64,000 bases of DNA from Acidimicrobiia bacterium (GTDB lineage Bacteria > Actinomycetota > Acidimicrobiia > Spongiisociales > UBA5794): NCBI GenBank assembly GCA_041393965.1, contig JAWKJB010000001.1:496001-560000 (forward strand), read 5' to 3'. The notes below the pieces were generated by a model that saw nothing but the letters and a program-made list of their open reading frames with translations, did not search any database and was not told where the DNA came from. Every line of letters begins with the position of its first letter. Positions within the stretch are counted from its first letter, which is position 1. Made by a program: the position numbers and the translations under genes. Positions 7,719 through 18,514 of the stretch are shown one piece after another.

Positions 7719-8657
7719 ATGTGGCACCGATTCTCGACGGCTCTCGTCGCGCTCGTGCTCGTCGTCACCGCCTGCTCCGGAGAGTCCGCAACCACGCAGC
7801 CCACCGACCCACCGCGTGACGGATTCCCCGTCACGGTCGAGACACCGACCGGCGCGGTCACGATCGCGGCGCCCCCGAAAAGGATCGTGTCGCTTTCCCC
7901 TACCTCGACCGAGGTGCTGTTTGCGATCGGAGCTGGTGACCAGGTCGTCGCTGTTGACAGTCTGTCGAACTATCCGCAGGCGGCTCCAACGACGGAACTG
8001 TCGGCCTTCACGCCGAGTGTCGAGGCGATCTCGGAGTACCTGCCGGACCTCGTCTTCATCTCATTCGATCCCGGCGGAGTCGTTGATGGGCTGTCCGCAC
8101 TCGACATCGCGGTGATTGTGCATCCAACGGCTGTGTCGCTCGCTGACGCCTATGACCAGTGGATGCAGACCGGTGCCGCGACCGGCCACCTCGCCGAAGC
8201 CGAGGCGGTGGTCGCTGCGACGAAGGACGCGATCGACGAGATCGCGACCGAGGTCGCCGACGCTGGCGCAGGATCCAGCTATTTCTACGAGATCGACGAT
8301 CTGTTGTATACAACGACTTCGTCGTCGTTCATCGGTCAGGTCATCGCGGTGACCGGGATGACGAACATCGCCGACGGCGCTCCCGACCCCGACGGGTACG
8401 GTTTCCCCCAGCTGAGCGCCGAGTTCATCGTCGAGGCGAACCCGACCCTGATCCTGCTCGCGGACGCCATGTGCTGTGGTCAGAGCCTCGAAACGGTATC
8501 GGAACGGCCGGGTTGGGGCTCCATGGATGCGGTCGTGCACGGTCGAGTCGTGACACTCGACGACGACATCGCGTCGCGATGGAGCCCACGAATCGTGACC
8601 CTCCTCGAAGCGGTCGCCGATACGGTTCGAGCCACGGCGGCGGGGGAAGATTCGTGA
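7719..8657 (+). CDS. btuF: Cobalamin ABC transporter substrate-binding lipoprotein
   Basis: A 312-residue lipoprotein: signal peptide MWHRFSTALVALVLVVTACS with the lipobox cysteine at residue 19, then a class III periplasmic-binding fold. Recognisable blocks are RIVSLSPTSTEVLFAIGAGDQVVAV, the long bridging helix around A-TGHLAEAEAVV, and the C-terminal lobe ending in EAVADTVRA. The ATG at 7719 follows a good ribosome site inside the regulatory hairpin. The gene is first in a tightly coupled operon with permease, ATPase and cobO, all under the cobalamin riboswitch, which assigns the ligand as cobalamin or a related corrinoid rather than a siderophore. Confidence 0.88.
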   Translation: MWHRFSTALVALVLVVTACSGESATTQPTDPPRDGFPVTVETPTGAVTIAAPPKRIVSLSPTSTEVLFAIGAGDQVVAVDSLSNYPQAAPTTELSAFTPSVEAISEYLPDLVFISFDPGGVVDGLSALDIAVIVHPTAVSLADAYDQWMQTGAATGHLAEAEAVVAATKDAIDEIATEVADAGAGSSYFYEIDDLLYTTTSSSFIGQVIAVTGMTNIADGAPDPDGYGFPQLSAEFIVEANPTLILLADAMCCGQSLETVSERPGWGSMDAVVHGRVVTLDDDIASRWSPRIVTLLEAVADTVRATAAGEDS

Positions 8658-9706
8658 GTGTGACGCGCCCGCCCGGTCTTCGGCTGTCAGGGTGGTGGAT
8701 GGCAGGCGCCGCGTGTCTTCTCGTGGTCTCTGTGATTGCCGGGGCGATGGTCGGGCCCGCGACGATCTCCCCGATGCAGATCCTGCGTTCGGTGGCGGCG
8801 CATGTTCCGTTCTCCAACTTCGAGTCAGGTCTCGATGCGCGGGCAGAGGACATCGTGTGGCAGATCCGCATGCCGCGCGTCGTTCTCGGCGTTCTTGTCG
8901 GTTCGATGCTGTCGATTGCCGGTGCCTCCTATCAGGGGGTGTTTCGGAATCCGCTCGCGGACCCCTATCTGCTTGGTGCGGGGGCAGGCGCCGGCCTCGG
9001 CGCGACCCTCGTGATCGTCTACGGGCCCACCTCCGGAAGCTGGGTCGTCGACCCGCTCCCGCTTGCTGCGTTCGTTGGCGCCCTCGTCGGGGTCGCGCTC
9101 GCCTATGTGTTCGGCTATACGGTGCGTTCGGGTCGAACGGCCGTCACGCTCGTTCTTGCTGGCGTAGCGGTGGCGGCGTTTCTCACGGCACTCCAGACCT
9201 TCATTCAGCAGCGTCAGTCCGAGTCCCTGCGCGAGGTCTATGGCTGGATTCTCGGAAGTTTGGCAACGGCAGGTTGGGGCGAGGTGCGCCTCGTGTTGCC
9301 GTATGTCGTGGTGTGCAGTGTTGTCCTCGTCCTCTTCCGCAGGCTCCTCGATGTGATGTCGGTCGGGGACACGGAGGCATCGTCGCTCGGCCTTCAGCCG
9401 GCCCGAATCCGGATGCTGCTCATCGGCTTCGCGACGCTCGGTACGGCTGCGGTGGTGGCAGTGAGTGGGTTGATCGGGTTCGTCGGCATCATCGTCCCGC
9501 ACACGGTGCGACTGATGACATCTGCCTCGTACCGGGTCATCGTCCCGCTTTCACTGCTCGTCGGCGGGTCGTTCCTCGTCCTCGCGGACATCGTGGCGAG
9601 ATCCGTCCAGAGCCCGGCCGAGCTTCCGATCGGGGTCGTGACCGCGCTCATCGGGGCACCGTTCTTCGCCGTGGTCCTGCGGCGCAGCAGGGGGGTCGTG
9701 TCGTGA
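8654..9706 (+). CDS. btuC: Cobalamin ABC transporter permease (FecCD family)
   Basis: A 350-residue integral membrane protein of the FecCD/BtuC type with about nine or ten hydrophobic segments. Family signatures include RMPRVVLGVLVGSMLSIAGASYQGVFRNPLADP, here spanning about residues 76-107, and GLIGFVGIIVPHTVR near residue 280, the cytoplasmic loop contacting the ATPase. It starts at GTG 8654, overlapping the btuF stop (GTGA), and its own stop overlaps the GTG of the ATPase gene. It forms the membrane channel for corrinoid import. Confidence 0.92.
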   Translation: MSVTRPPGLRLSGWWMAGAACLLVVSVIAGAMVGPATISPMQILRSVAAHVPFSNFESGLDARAEDIVWQIRMPRVVLGVLVGSMLSIAGASYQGVFRNPLADPYLLGAGAGAGLGATLVIVYGPTSGSWVVDPLPLAAFVGALVGVALAYVFGYTVRSGRTAVTLVLAGVAVAAFLTALQTFIQQRQSESLREVYGWILGSLATAGWGEVRLVLPYVVVCSVVLVLFRRLLDVMSVGDTEASSLGLQPARIRMLLIGFATLGTAAVVAVSGLIGFVGIIVPHTVRLMTSASYRVIVPLSLLVGGSFLVLADIVARSVQSPAELPIGVVTALIGAPFFAVVLRRSRGVVS

Positions 9707-10485
9707 CCGATGTGGTGGTTTCGTCGGTCTCGGTCCGGTACAACGGGGCTCAGGTCGTGTCCGATGTTTCGTTCACGGTGCCCGATGGCGGTTGGATGGG
9801 GATCATCGGCCCCAACGGTGCCGGCAAGACGACCCTTCTGCGTGCAATCGTCGGGGCGATCGGCTTCACCGGATCCATTTCCCTCGGCGGGGCCGACATT
9901 CGAAGCCAGGACGCGCGATCGATGGCGCGCAGGATCGCCTATGTCCCTCAGCGCCCGTTCTACCCGCACGGCATGTCGGTCTTCGACTTCGTGCTGCTCG
10001 GTCGAACACCGCATCTCGGGCTGTTCGCTGCCGAGCGAACACGCGATATCGAGGTCGTGTGGGAGACACTCGAAGCGCTCGACATCGCGTCGTTCGCGGA
10101 GCGAGATGTCGCGTCGTTGTCCGGTGGGGAGACGCAGAGGATTTCGCTTGCGAGGGTGGTCGCCCAGCAGGCACCGGTCGTCGTTCTCGATGAAGCCACC
10201 GCATCGCTCGATGTGACCGCTCAACACGAGGTGCTCGAGCTCATCGCCCGGATTCAGCGCGACCAGGGCATCACCGTCGTTTCCGCGATCCACGACCTGA
10301 CCGCAGCGGCCGAGTTCTGTGACGAGCTGACGCTCCTCAGCCGAGGTTCGACGGCCGCTCTCGGGCGTCCGGAAGAGGTTCTGGTCGAGCCGATCCTCGC
10401 TTCGGTGTTCGATCCTACGATTCGGGTGATCGAAGTCGACGGGAGTCGAGTCGTGGTGTCGCTGCGTTCGAAAGGAGCAAGCTGA
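9703..10485 (+). CDS. btuD: Cobalamin ABC transporter ATP-binding protein
   Basis: A 260-residue ABC ATPase. Walker A is GPNGAGKTT near residue 35, the signature is LSGGETQR, Walker B is VVLDEATASLD, and a switch histidine lies in SAIHDLT. Starts at GTG 9703 overlapping the btuC stop, so the import proteins are translationally coupled. It powers corrinoid uptake with BtuC and BtuF. The stop TGA at 10483-10485 shares a base with the cobO ATG. Confidence 0.93.
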   Translation: MTDVVVSSVSVRYNGAQVVSDVSFTVPDGGWMGIIGPNGAGKTTLLRAIVGAIGFTGSISLGGADIRSQDARSMARRIAYVPQRPFYPHGMSVFDFVLLGRTPHLGLFAAERTRDIEVVWETLEALDIASFAERDVASLSGGETQRISLARVVAQQAPVVVLDEATASLDVTAQHEVLELIARIQRDQGITVVSAIHDLTAAAEFCDELTLLSRGSTAALGRPEEVLVEPILASVFDPTIRVIEVDGSRVVVSLRSKGAS

Positions 10486-11015
10486 TGGTGTCCGAAGGGC
10501 GTCGTGACCTGTTCATCATCAACACCGGAGACGGCAAGGGGAAGTCCTCGTCGGCGTTCGGCGTGATGCTCAGGGCGGTCGCTCGGGGCTGGAGGGTCAA
10601 GGTCGTCCAGTTCATCAAGTCCGACAAGTGGCAGACCGGTGAGAAGAAGATGGCGGACCAGCTCGGGGTCGATTGGCTCACCGGCGGTGACGGATTCACC
10701 TGGGAGTCCGACGATATGGACATGACCGAACAGGCAGCCGTCGACGCGTGGCAGCACGCGAGGGATGCCATCGCCTCGGGAGACTACGACCTTGTCATTC
10801 TCGACGAGGCAACCTATCCGGTGACCTTCGGCTGGATCCCGGTGGATGAGGTGGTCGCGACGATCGCGGGGCGTCCCGAAGGGGTCCATGTTGTCATGAC
10901 CGGACGCGACGCCCATGCCGACCTGATCGAGATCGCCGACACCGTGACGGAGATGAGAAAGATCAAGCACCCGTTCGACCGCGGGATCGTCGCCCGAAAA
11001 GGCATCGATTTCTAG
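10485..11015 (+). CDS. cobO: Corrinoid adenosyltransferase (CobO/CobA/BtuR type)
   Basis: A 176-residue P-loop enzyme transferring the adenosyl group of ATP to cob(I)alamin or cobyrinic acid diamide, giving adenosylcobalamin. Motifs: GDGKGKSS (P-loop, about residues 16-23), RAVARGWRVKVVQFIKS, the Walker-B-like LVILDEATYPV, and VVMTGRDAHADLIEIADTVTEM near the end. The AAAGGAGC ribosome site lies within the end of btuD. Last gene of the riboswitch operon: imported corrinoids can be converted directly to coenzyme. No other cobalamin synthesis genes are here, which fits salvage. Confidence 0.94.
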   Translation: MVSEGRRDLFIINTGDGKGKSSSAFGVMLRAVARGWRVKVVQFIKSDKWQTGEKKMADQLGVDWLTGGDGFTWESDDMDMTEQAAVDAWQHARDAIASGDYDLVILDEATYPVTFGWIPVDEVVATIAGRPEGVHVVMTGRDAHADLIEIADTVTEMRKIKHPFDRGIVARKGIDF

Positions 11016-11026
11016 TGCCCTGTCCG

Positions 11027-11064
11027 GGCAGGTCGGAACGACACCCTCGTCGGGGCGACCTGCC
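11027..11064 (+). terminator. Hairpin after cobO
   Basis: A 9-bp perfect inverted repeat, GGCAGGTCG with CGACCTGCC, separated by 20 bases and starting 12 bp after the cobO stop. No U-run follows, so it may act as a Rho-assisted terminator or RNA-end stabiliser. Confidence 0.5.
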
Positions 11065-11105
11065 GCACCAGCTATCAGGGACACCTGTCACTAGGGTTTC
11101 GGAAC

Positions 11106-11432
11106 ATGGGGCGAGTAGGTGAGTGGTACCGCGTCAGCGTGAGGGAACCGGTTTCGATGCCAGGATCCATCTTGGGATTCGGGTCGGATCGTTTCCGAAT
11201 CGGAATCCTCGCCCCGTCCGGCAAACCGGAATGGGAGCACGAGATTCTCTTCGGCGACATCGTCGAGATCGAGCACCGAACGATGCGGGAAGTCCTCAGG
11301 GGGCGGTTGCGGAACGGCACCGAGTTCGACATCCGATTCAAGACCAAGCTCAGCCCAGCGAAAGCCGCGGGACAGGCATCCGCCATTGCGACCGCTCTTG
11401 ATGCGATCAGAGGCATGGGTACCGCCCGCTGA
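11106..11432 (+). CDS. Small conserved hypothetical protein (PH-like fold?)
   Basis: A 108-residue soluble protein of alternating strands (EWYRVSV, SDRFRIGIL, HEILFGDIVEIEH, RGRLRNGTEFDIRFKTKL) ending in one helix (KAAGQASAIATALDAI). That seven-strand-plus-helix pattern is what a small pleckstrin-homology-like or GRAM-like domain would give, but I do not recognise a named family. It stands alone between the B12 operon and a divergent transporter; the region 11433-11636 shows nothing further. Confidence 0.6.
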   Translation: MGRVGEWYRVSVREPVSMPGSILGFGSDRFRIGILAPSGKPEWEHEILFGDIVEIEHRTMREVLRGRLRNGTEFDIRFKTKLSPAKAAGQASAIATALDAIRGMGTAR

Positions 11433-11636
11433 CACTGCAGCGTGTGGCGGTCGCTGCCAATGGGCCGGTCTCAGCGGGCGAGTGCGAAGAGTGATTGACG
11501 CACGCACCGAGTGTGCGTCCCTGCCAGATGCCACCGATGACCCGACAACCCCCTCCGAACCCAAGCGACACGCCACGGGTGCATCGGTCGCTGCGCAGGA
11601 GTTGGCACCACCGAGGTGAGCCGTCTCGTCGGAGCC

Positions 11637-12359
11637 TCAGATAGCTGCCTCGAACGCCGTACCGACGACGTACGCGAGGATTCCCCCGATGAACCCGAGA
11701 GCGAGGTTCTCGGCACCCGACAGGGCAGGATTCTTCTTTGTGGTCGCCGTCTTGATGGCACCCACGACGAAGAGGCCGATACCTGACAGGACGGCAGCGG
11801 CAACAAGGCCCGTTTGGGGCGAATCCACGAATGCGAATGGGAGGATCGACGGCAGGGCACCGAGAAGAAACAGCAACCCTGAGGCGACTGCGGCCGTGAT
11901 GGGGCTCCTTCGTTCCGAATCGACGATCCCGAACTCGAGGGCCCCGTGCATGTTCAACATGGCCGTGTCGTTCTTGTCGATGATGTCGACCACCGTCTCG
12001 AGGTCCTTACCTTCGATACCCATGTCGGCAAGCATGTCTGCGAGCTGGTTGCGCTCGTGCTCGCGATGGTGGATGAGGTGTTCCCGTTCGAGCTCGAGCT
12101 CGGCCTGGAAGACCTCGTCCTGTGACTTGGTTGCGAGATACTCACCGATCGCCATCGAGATCATGCCGGCAAGCGCACCCGACACCCCGGTGAGGAGCAC
12201 CTGGGTCGCTGTGAGACCGCCACCGACCACGCCGGACACGAGCAGGAAGGTCGAGACGAGGCCGTCGTTCACGCCGAGAATGATGTCACGCATGTACTGA
12301 CGGGTCGCTCCGACATGGGGCGTGTATCCCGGTGGGAGGGTGCCTCGCTCGTTCACCAT
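11637..12359 (-). CDS. VIT1/CCC1 family iron or manganese transporter
   Basis: A 240-residue membrane protein of the vacuolar iron transporter family. The first helix block contains the diagnostic RDIILGVNDGLVSTFLLVSGV; GMISMAIGEYLATKSQ ends helix 2, followed by the glutamate-rich cytoplasmic metal-binding helices (QDEVFQAELELEREHLIHHREHE region) and three C-terminal spans ending in FIGGILAYVVGTAFEAAI. The ATG at 12359 (MVNERGTLPPG) is preferred over a longer frame whose extra 26 residues look random. It likely exports or sequesters Fe2+/Mn2+; metal specificity cannot be told from sequence. Confidence 0.88.
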   Translation of the reverse strand: MVNERGTLPPGYTPHVGATRQYMRDIILGVNDGLVSTFLLVSGVVGGGLTATQVLLTGVSGALAGMISMAIGEYLATKSQDEVFQAELELEREHLIHHREHERNQLADMLADMGIEGKDLETVVDIIDKNDTAMLNMHGALEFGIVDSERRSPITAAVASGLLFLLGALPSILPFAFVDSPQTGLVAAAVLSGIGLFVVGAIKTATTKKNPALSGAENLALGFIGGILAYVVGTAFEAAI

Positions 12360-12510
12360 TGTCGACAGTCTACGAGGTGTCGCGGCCGCGGCGTTGGCTG
12401 ACTCGGGTCGCCTCCGATGATCTCCCTTGAGCTGCACCGAGCGCCCTCAGTCAGCGCCCGGAGAAGAACGGCGTGAGACACAGCGGTTCGGCTGGCGGTA
12501 CCCTTGAGCC

Positions 12511-13731
12511 ATGACGGCACCGACCCTTCTCCATCCGTTCGCGCCGCCCACACGGAAGGCCGATGGGTATCTGTCGATCACGAGTGGGTCCGGGGCGACC
12601 GTCACCGACACGGCCGGGAACACCTATATCGATGCGATGGCTTCTCTGTGGTACACCAATGTCGGGTATGGGCGTACCGAGATCGCTGACGCCGTTGCCG
12701 CCCAGATGGGTCAACTCGGCGGGTTCCACACCTTCACGAGCTTCACGAACCCGCCTGCGGACGAACTCGCCGATCGCGTAGCGAACCTGTCACCGTACGA
12801 ACGCCCGAGGGTCTTCTTCTGCGGATCGGGGTCGGAGGCCGTCGATTCGGCGATGAAGATCGCTCGCATTGCCCACGCCCAGTCGGGGCATCCGGAGCGA
12901 ACCGTCATCGTGTCCCGTGAGCGGGCATACCACGGTGTTGCCTACGGAGGGACCAGCGCGTCGGGGCTGCCCCCGAACCGTGCCGGCTTCGGCCCGTTTC
13001 TCGGAGATGTCGTCAGTGTCGACCCCGATGACCTCGGCAAGATGGAGGCGGTGCTGCTTGAGCGCTCCGGCGAGGTCGCGGCAGTCATCACCGAACCCGT
13101 GCAGGGGGCCGGGGGTGTCCACCCTCCTGCCGACGGCTATCTCGAGGGCCTGCGTCAGCTGTGTGACCGCTTCGGCGCCTACCTCATCTTCGATGAGGTC
13201 ATCACCGGGTTCGGGCGCCTCGGCACCTGGTTCGCGAGCCAGTTCTTCGGAGTGACCCCCGACCTGACGACCTTCGCCAAGGCCATCACCAGCGGCTATC
13301 AGCCCCTCGGGGGTGTCGTGGTCGGGGATAGGGTCGTTGCTGCGCTCGAACGAGATCCCGATTTCGTGTTTCGGCACGGCTTCACCTACTCGGGTCACCC
13401 GGCCGTCTGTGCAGCGGGGCTCGCGAACCTTGCGATCATTGAGCGTGAGGATCTCCTCGCAGGGGTACCAGCGATCGAATCGGCCTTCTCCGCCCGTCTC
13501 GGGGCGCTTCGCGACGAGGGACGACTTGCCGATGTCAGGGGTGTCGGCGGCATGTGGGCGGCAGGACTCCCGACCGGTGTCGACGAAACCGAGGTCTTCC
13601 GCCGAATGCTCGACGCGGGCGTGATCGCTCGGTCCCTTCCTTCGACGATCACTTTCTGTCCGCCACTGGTTATCACCGAGGGCCAGATCGACCAGGTCGT
13701 CGATGCGCTTACGTCTGCGATCGCATCGTGA
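12511..13731 (+). CDS. Class III PLP-dependent aminotransferase
   Basis: A 406-residue aspartate aminotransferase-fold enzyme of class III. The cofactor lysine is K257 in TTFAKAITSGYQPLGG; the PLP-phosphate cup is CGSGSEAVDSAMKIAR, the ring-stacking region RAYHGVAYGGTSASGLP, and the cofactor aspartate is in YLIFDEVITGFGRLG. The overall pattern (SLWYTNVGYGR at the N-terminus) matches omega-amino acid:pyruvate or polyamine:pyruvate aminotransferases, which deaminate beta-alanine, GABA, putrescine and similar amines. No neighbour pins the substrate. It is monocistronic. Confidence 0.87.
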   Translation: MTAPTLLHPFAPPTRKADGYLSITSGSGATVTDTAGNTYIDAMASLWYTNVGYGRTEIADAVAAQMGQLGGFHTFTSFTNPPADELADRVANLSPYERPRVFFCGSGSEAVDSAMKIARIAHAQSGHPERTVIVSRERAYHGVAYGGTSASGLPPNRAGFGPFLGDVVSVDPDDLGKMEAVLLERSGEVAAVITEPVQGAGGVHPPADGYLEGLRQLCDRFGAYLIFDEVITGFGRLGTWFASQFFGVTPDLTTFAKAITSGYQPLGGVVVGDRVVAALERDPDFVFRHGFTYSGHPAVCAAGLANLAIIEREDLLAGVPAIESAFSARLGALRDEGRLADVRGVGGMWAAGLPTGVDETEVFRRMLDAGVIARSLPSTITFCPPLVITEGQIDQVVDALTSAIAS

Positions 13732-13829
13732 CCTCGGCAGCCGCGACCTGACAGCTTCGGGATCCGTCGGCCCGGATGACAGGTGCAGCGTGACGCCACT
13801 GTCGTGGTGCAGTCGTTTACCGTACGGCC

Positions 13830-15071
13830 ATGGACGACGACCGTACGATGGAACTCCCGGAGCCGCCTGAACCCTCAGGACCGGCCCGGCCGGGGGCTCC
13901 TGACTATTACCCGCCGTCGCCGCCCTGGGGCGAGCAGGCGAAGCTGACGGTCATCGTCATGTGTTTCGTGTTGGTAGTCGTGACGGTGTATCTGATCCGC
14001 AATGTGCTTGCGGTGGCTGCCCTCGCCGGTCTCATCGCGTTCCTCGTCGCCCCACTCATCCGATTCGCACACCGCCGGCTGCACATCCCGCGTGGACTCG
14101 CCCTCCTCATCGCCTACCTGATTGTCTTCTTCGGGACGGTGGGATTCGGCTACTTCGTCGTGAACGAGATCGTCGTTTCGATCAAGGAACTGGATCCCGT
14201 CGGCCTCGTCGACGATGCCCGCGTGTGGCTCCTCGGCGAGATCGACGACCAGAACCACTGGAATGTGTTCGGTGTCGCGATCGACATGACCGGCGTCATG
14301 GATGCCCTCGAGGCTCCCGTTGCGCCCGGTGGCGACGGGATCGTGGTCGACGCGCAGGTGGTGCTCAATGTGCTCGGCTCCTCGCTCGGGAATGTACGCA
14401 CGATCGTCGGACTCGTGGTTGCGATGATCACTTCGGCGATCCTCACGGCGCTCGTCGCCATGTACCTCAACGCCGACAGCACACGGATGCACAAAGGGAT
14501 CGTCGACCGTCTCCCGCCGGGATACGAACGCGACGGGTTGATGATGATGCGGAAGCAGCGGCGGGTCTGGACGGGGTATCTCTACGGTCAGGTGATCAAC
14601 TCACTCATCACCGGGGCCCTCGTGTTCGCAGTGCTTGCGTTCGTCGGCCTCCCAGGCGCCTTCTTGATGGGAGTGATCATGATGGTCCTCAACATGATCC
14701 CCACTTTCGGACCGATTCTCGCCGCGATTCCCGGAGTTCTCGCCGCCATGATCTCGGGGTCGACCCGGTGGCCCGACCTCGAGAACTGGTGGTTTGCGCT
14801 CATCGTGGTCGGCATCTACCTCGTCGTCGTTCAACTCCAGGCGAACATCATCGCGCCGCGGGTCATGGGGACGGCGGTCCAACTTCGACCCGCCGTTGTG
14901 CTCGTCGGGCTGCTCGTCGGATTCCAGGTCGGTGGGCTGCTCGGCTCGCTGCTTGCGGTCCCCGTGATCGCATCGATCCGGGATGTTGCGGTGTACATCT
15001 GGATGAAGCTGATCGACAAGGATCCCTTCGCGAAGGAGAAGCCGATCCCCATCGCCCTCGAGTCCCTGTGA
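13830..15071 (+). CDS. AI-2E family transporter (PerM-like)
   Basis: A 413-residue membrane protein with a proline-rich cytoplasmic N-terminus (PPEPSGPARPGAPDYYPPSPP) and seven or eight spans. The family signature near the C-terminal half, GYLYGQVINSLITGALVFAV followed by LMGVIMMVLNMIPTFGPILAAIPGV, is clear, as is PRVMGTAVQLRPAVVLVGLL. Members export small molecules or act as Na+/H+ antiporters; the name AI-2E is historic and no autoinducer genes are nearby. Convergent with the acs gene, only 4 bp between stops. Confidence 0.88.
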   Translation: MDDDRTMELPEPPEPSGPARPGAPDYYPPSPPWGEQAKLTVIVMCFVLVVVTVYLIRNVLAVAALAGLIAFLVAPLIRFAHRRLHIPRGLALLIAYLIVFFGTVGFGYFVVNEIVVSIKELDPVGLVDDARVWLLGEIDDQNHWNVFGVAIDMTGVMDALEAPVAPGGDGIVVDAQVVLNVLGSSLGNVRTIVGLVVAMITSAILTALVAMYLNADSTRMHKGIVDRLPPGYERDGLMMMRKQRRVWTGYLYGQVINSLITGALVFAVLAFVGLPGAFLMGVIMMVLNMIPTFGPILAAIPGVLAAMISGSTRWPDLENWWFALIVVGIYLVVVQLQANIIAPRVMGTAVQLRPAVVLVGLLVGFQVGGLLGSLLAVPVIASIRDVAVYIWMKLIDKDPFAKEKPIPIALESL

Positions 15072-15075
15072 ACCG

Positions 15076-17031
<1,956 letters not shown>

Positions 17032-17098
17032 GCCACTACCCCACTGGTCGATGCTGTCCATTGTGCCATGTTCGGAACCGCGACCGCACAGAGGCGCG

Positions 17099-17443
17099 TC
17101 AGGGTTTGATGAGTTCGTCGAGGCGCAGGGTCGCCACGATCGATGCTTCACGCTCGAGCGCGGCACGCGGTACGTGGATACCGGAGCCTTCGGCCACGCG
17201 GTTCATCATCTCGAAGTTGGCGTACACAGCAGCGGCATCGACCATCGCTTCGGGTCCGAGTGTGTCGGTGAGCGCAGCCCGCGCGGCTGGCAATCCGTCA
17301 CCGGAGTACACGGCATCGACGAAGTCGAGGATGGCGCCACTCCCGGGAACGCCCGTATCGATGTCGCGGTCGGCGATCCCGGCGATGTCGCATGCGTATG
17401 TGAAGGCGATGGCGCTCTCACGGAGCATCCGCGCATGGCTCAC
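17099..17443 (-). CDS. CMD/AhpD-like helical protein, second of a pair
   Basis: A 114-residue helical protein starting at GTG 17443, 3 bp after the stop of the upstream gene. The pattern LRESAIAFTYACDIAGIADRD ... FVDAVYSGDGLPAARAALTD ... VDAAAVYANFEMMNRVAEGSG is that of the carboxymuconolactone decarboxylase/AhpD fold, but the catalytic CxxC of AhpD is missing. FEMMNRVA occurs in the C-terminal lobe of peroxidase-related CMD proteins. Probably works with its neighbour as a split two-lobe protein. Confidence 0.55.
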   Translation of the reverse strand: MSHARMLRESAIAFTYACDIAGIADRDIDTGVPGSGAILDFVDAVYSGDGLPAARAALTDTLGPEAMVDAAAVYANFEMMNRVAEGSGIHVPRAALEREASIVATLRLDELIKP

Positions 17444-17446
17444 GGT

Positions 17447-18181
17447 TCAGTAGAAACACTTGTTGAGGAGTGAGATCCTCGCCGAGACATGTTCGATCTG
17501 TGCCCGATCGAGACCGGGGACCCTTGCGAAGTCGTTGTGATCCATCTCCTCGAAGGTCATGTAGTGAGGCCCGTGGAGCGTCGCGAGCATGCGGGCCTCC
17601 GCTGGGACAAGGTCGAGAGCCACGGGGATCGGGCCCGGCGGCATGGGGATGTGGCTGCGTCTCCTCTTCAGACCCGGTGTGACCTCGCCCGTCGGCGGTC
17701 CCGGTTCGGGTTCGGGAAGGGTGGGGAGGTCGACGCCGAGCGCGCGGTGGAATCCGTCGATGGCAGACAGGTGGGAGACGATGCCGATCGTCTCGACGGT
17801 CTGAGCCTCACCGGCAGCGTCACAGGCCGTAAGGACATGGGATGCGCGAACGCTCCCCGGTTCGGCCATCAAGCGGATCGCGAGGTCGGTCAGTGACGGG
17901 GAGAATGATCCTCGGTCACCGGCGGTGGCGGTCCGCGCGGTGGCCGCGATCGCGACCCGTTCGGCACCACGCAGGCTCCCTCCGGGGCGGGCGAGATGTC
18001 TCCAGAAGCGGCGGTGGCTCGCCCCGATATCGGGTCGAACGGCCACATCGGCATCAGCGAAGCTGAACACAAAGGCACGGTAGTGGGGGACCCGGTGTTT
18101 TCCCGAGACGCCATGGGCGGCGGCTGGTAGGGTCACTTGGAAGTCGAGGAGGTCACGGATGTGTTGCTTGTTCGCCGTCAT
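17447..18181 (-). CDS. CMD/AhpD-like protein, first of a pair
   Basis: Up to 244 residues, helical, with the segment HRRFWRHLARPGGSLRGAERVAIAATARTAT near residues 46-76 that resembles the N-terminal lobe of carboxymuconolactone decarboxylase-like peroxidase-related proteins. The end includes HYMTFEEMDHNDFARVPGLDR. The 5' end is uncertain: ATG 18181 would overlap the divergent gene starting at 18159, while GTG 18136 or a later codon would not. It is coupled to 17099-17443. Function unknown; redox or hydroperoxide chemistry is only a family-level guess. Confidence 0.5.
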   Translation of the reverse strand: MTANKQHIRDLLDFQVTLPAAAHGVSGKHRVPHYRAFVFSFADADVAVRPDIGASHRRFWRHLARPGGSLRGAERVAIAATARTATAGDRGSFSPSLTDLAIRLMAEPGSVRASHVLTACDAAGEAQTVETIGIVSHLSAIDGFHRALGVDLPTLPEPEPGPPTGEVTPGLKRRRSHIPMPPGPIPVALDLVPAEARMLATLHGPHYMTFEEMDHNDFARVPGLDRAQIEHVSARISLLNKCFY

Positions 18182-18440
18182 GGCGCTGATCGGCCCGCGG
18201 GTGGCAGCGTTCTTCTGGTGGCTGTTCGACACCGACCGTTGGAGCGCCACCTTCGACAGCTTCTGGGTCGGGTTGATCGGGTTCCTGTTCGTCCCGTGGC
18301 TCACCCTCGCGTGGGTGCTCGTCGCACCTGACGGTGTTCGGGGCTTCGACTATGTCGTGATCGCCCTCGCCGTTTTGGGGGACCTCATGTCGTATTCCGG
18401 AGGCGGCTACAGCAACCGGCGGCGGTACGCCACGGTGTGA
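18159..18440 (+). CDS. Small membrane protein (93 aa)
   Basis: Starts at ATG 18159 after a strong GAGGAGGT ribosome site. Two to three hydrophobic spans (MALIGPRVAAFFWWLF, WVGLIGFLFVPWLTLAWVLV, FDYVVIALAVLGDLMSY) and a glycine-rich tail SGGGYSNRRRYATV. This form is common as an uncharacterised actinobacterial family; I know of no function. It is divergent from the CMD-like pair, overlapping its possible long start. Confidence 0.75.
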   Translation: MCCLFAVMALIGPRVAAFFWWLFDTDRWSATFDSFWVGLIGFLFVPWLTLAWVLVAPDGVRGFDYVVIALAVLGDLMSYSGGGYSNRRRYATV

Positions 18441-18514
18441 CGCGCCTCCGGCCGTCGTCGTGGACATCTGATGATTGCGTCGATAGGGCTCGTGTCGGTA
18501 GACTTGGCCCTGCA

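Noticed and set aside
11386..11619. Small plus-strand gene between the PH-like gene and the VIT gene
   Set aside because: No ribosome site, composition like non-coding sequence, and no recognisable protein pattern.
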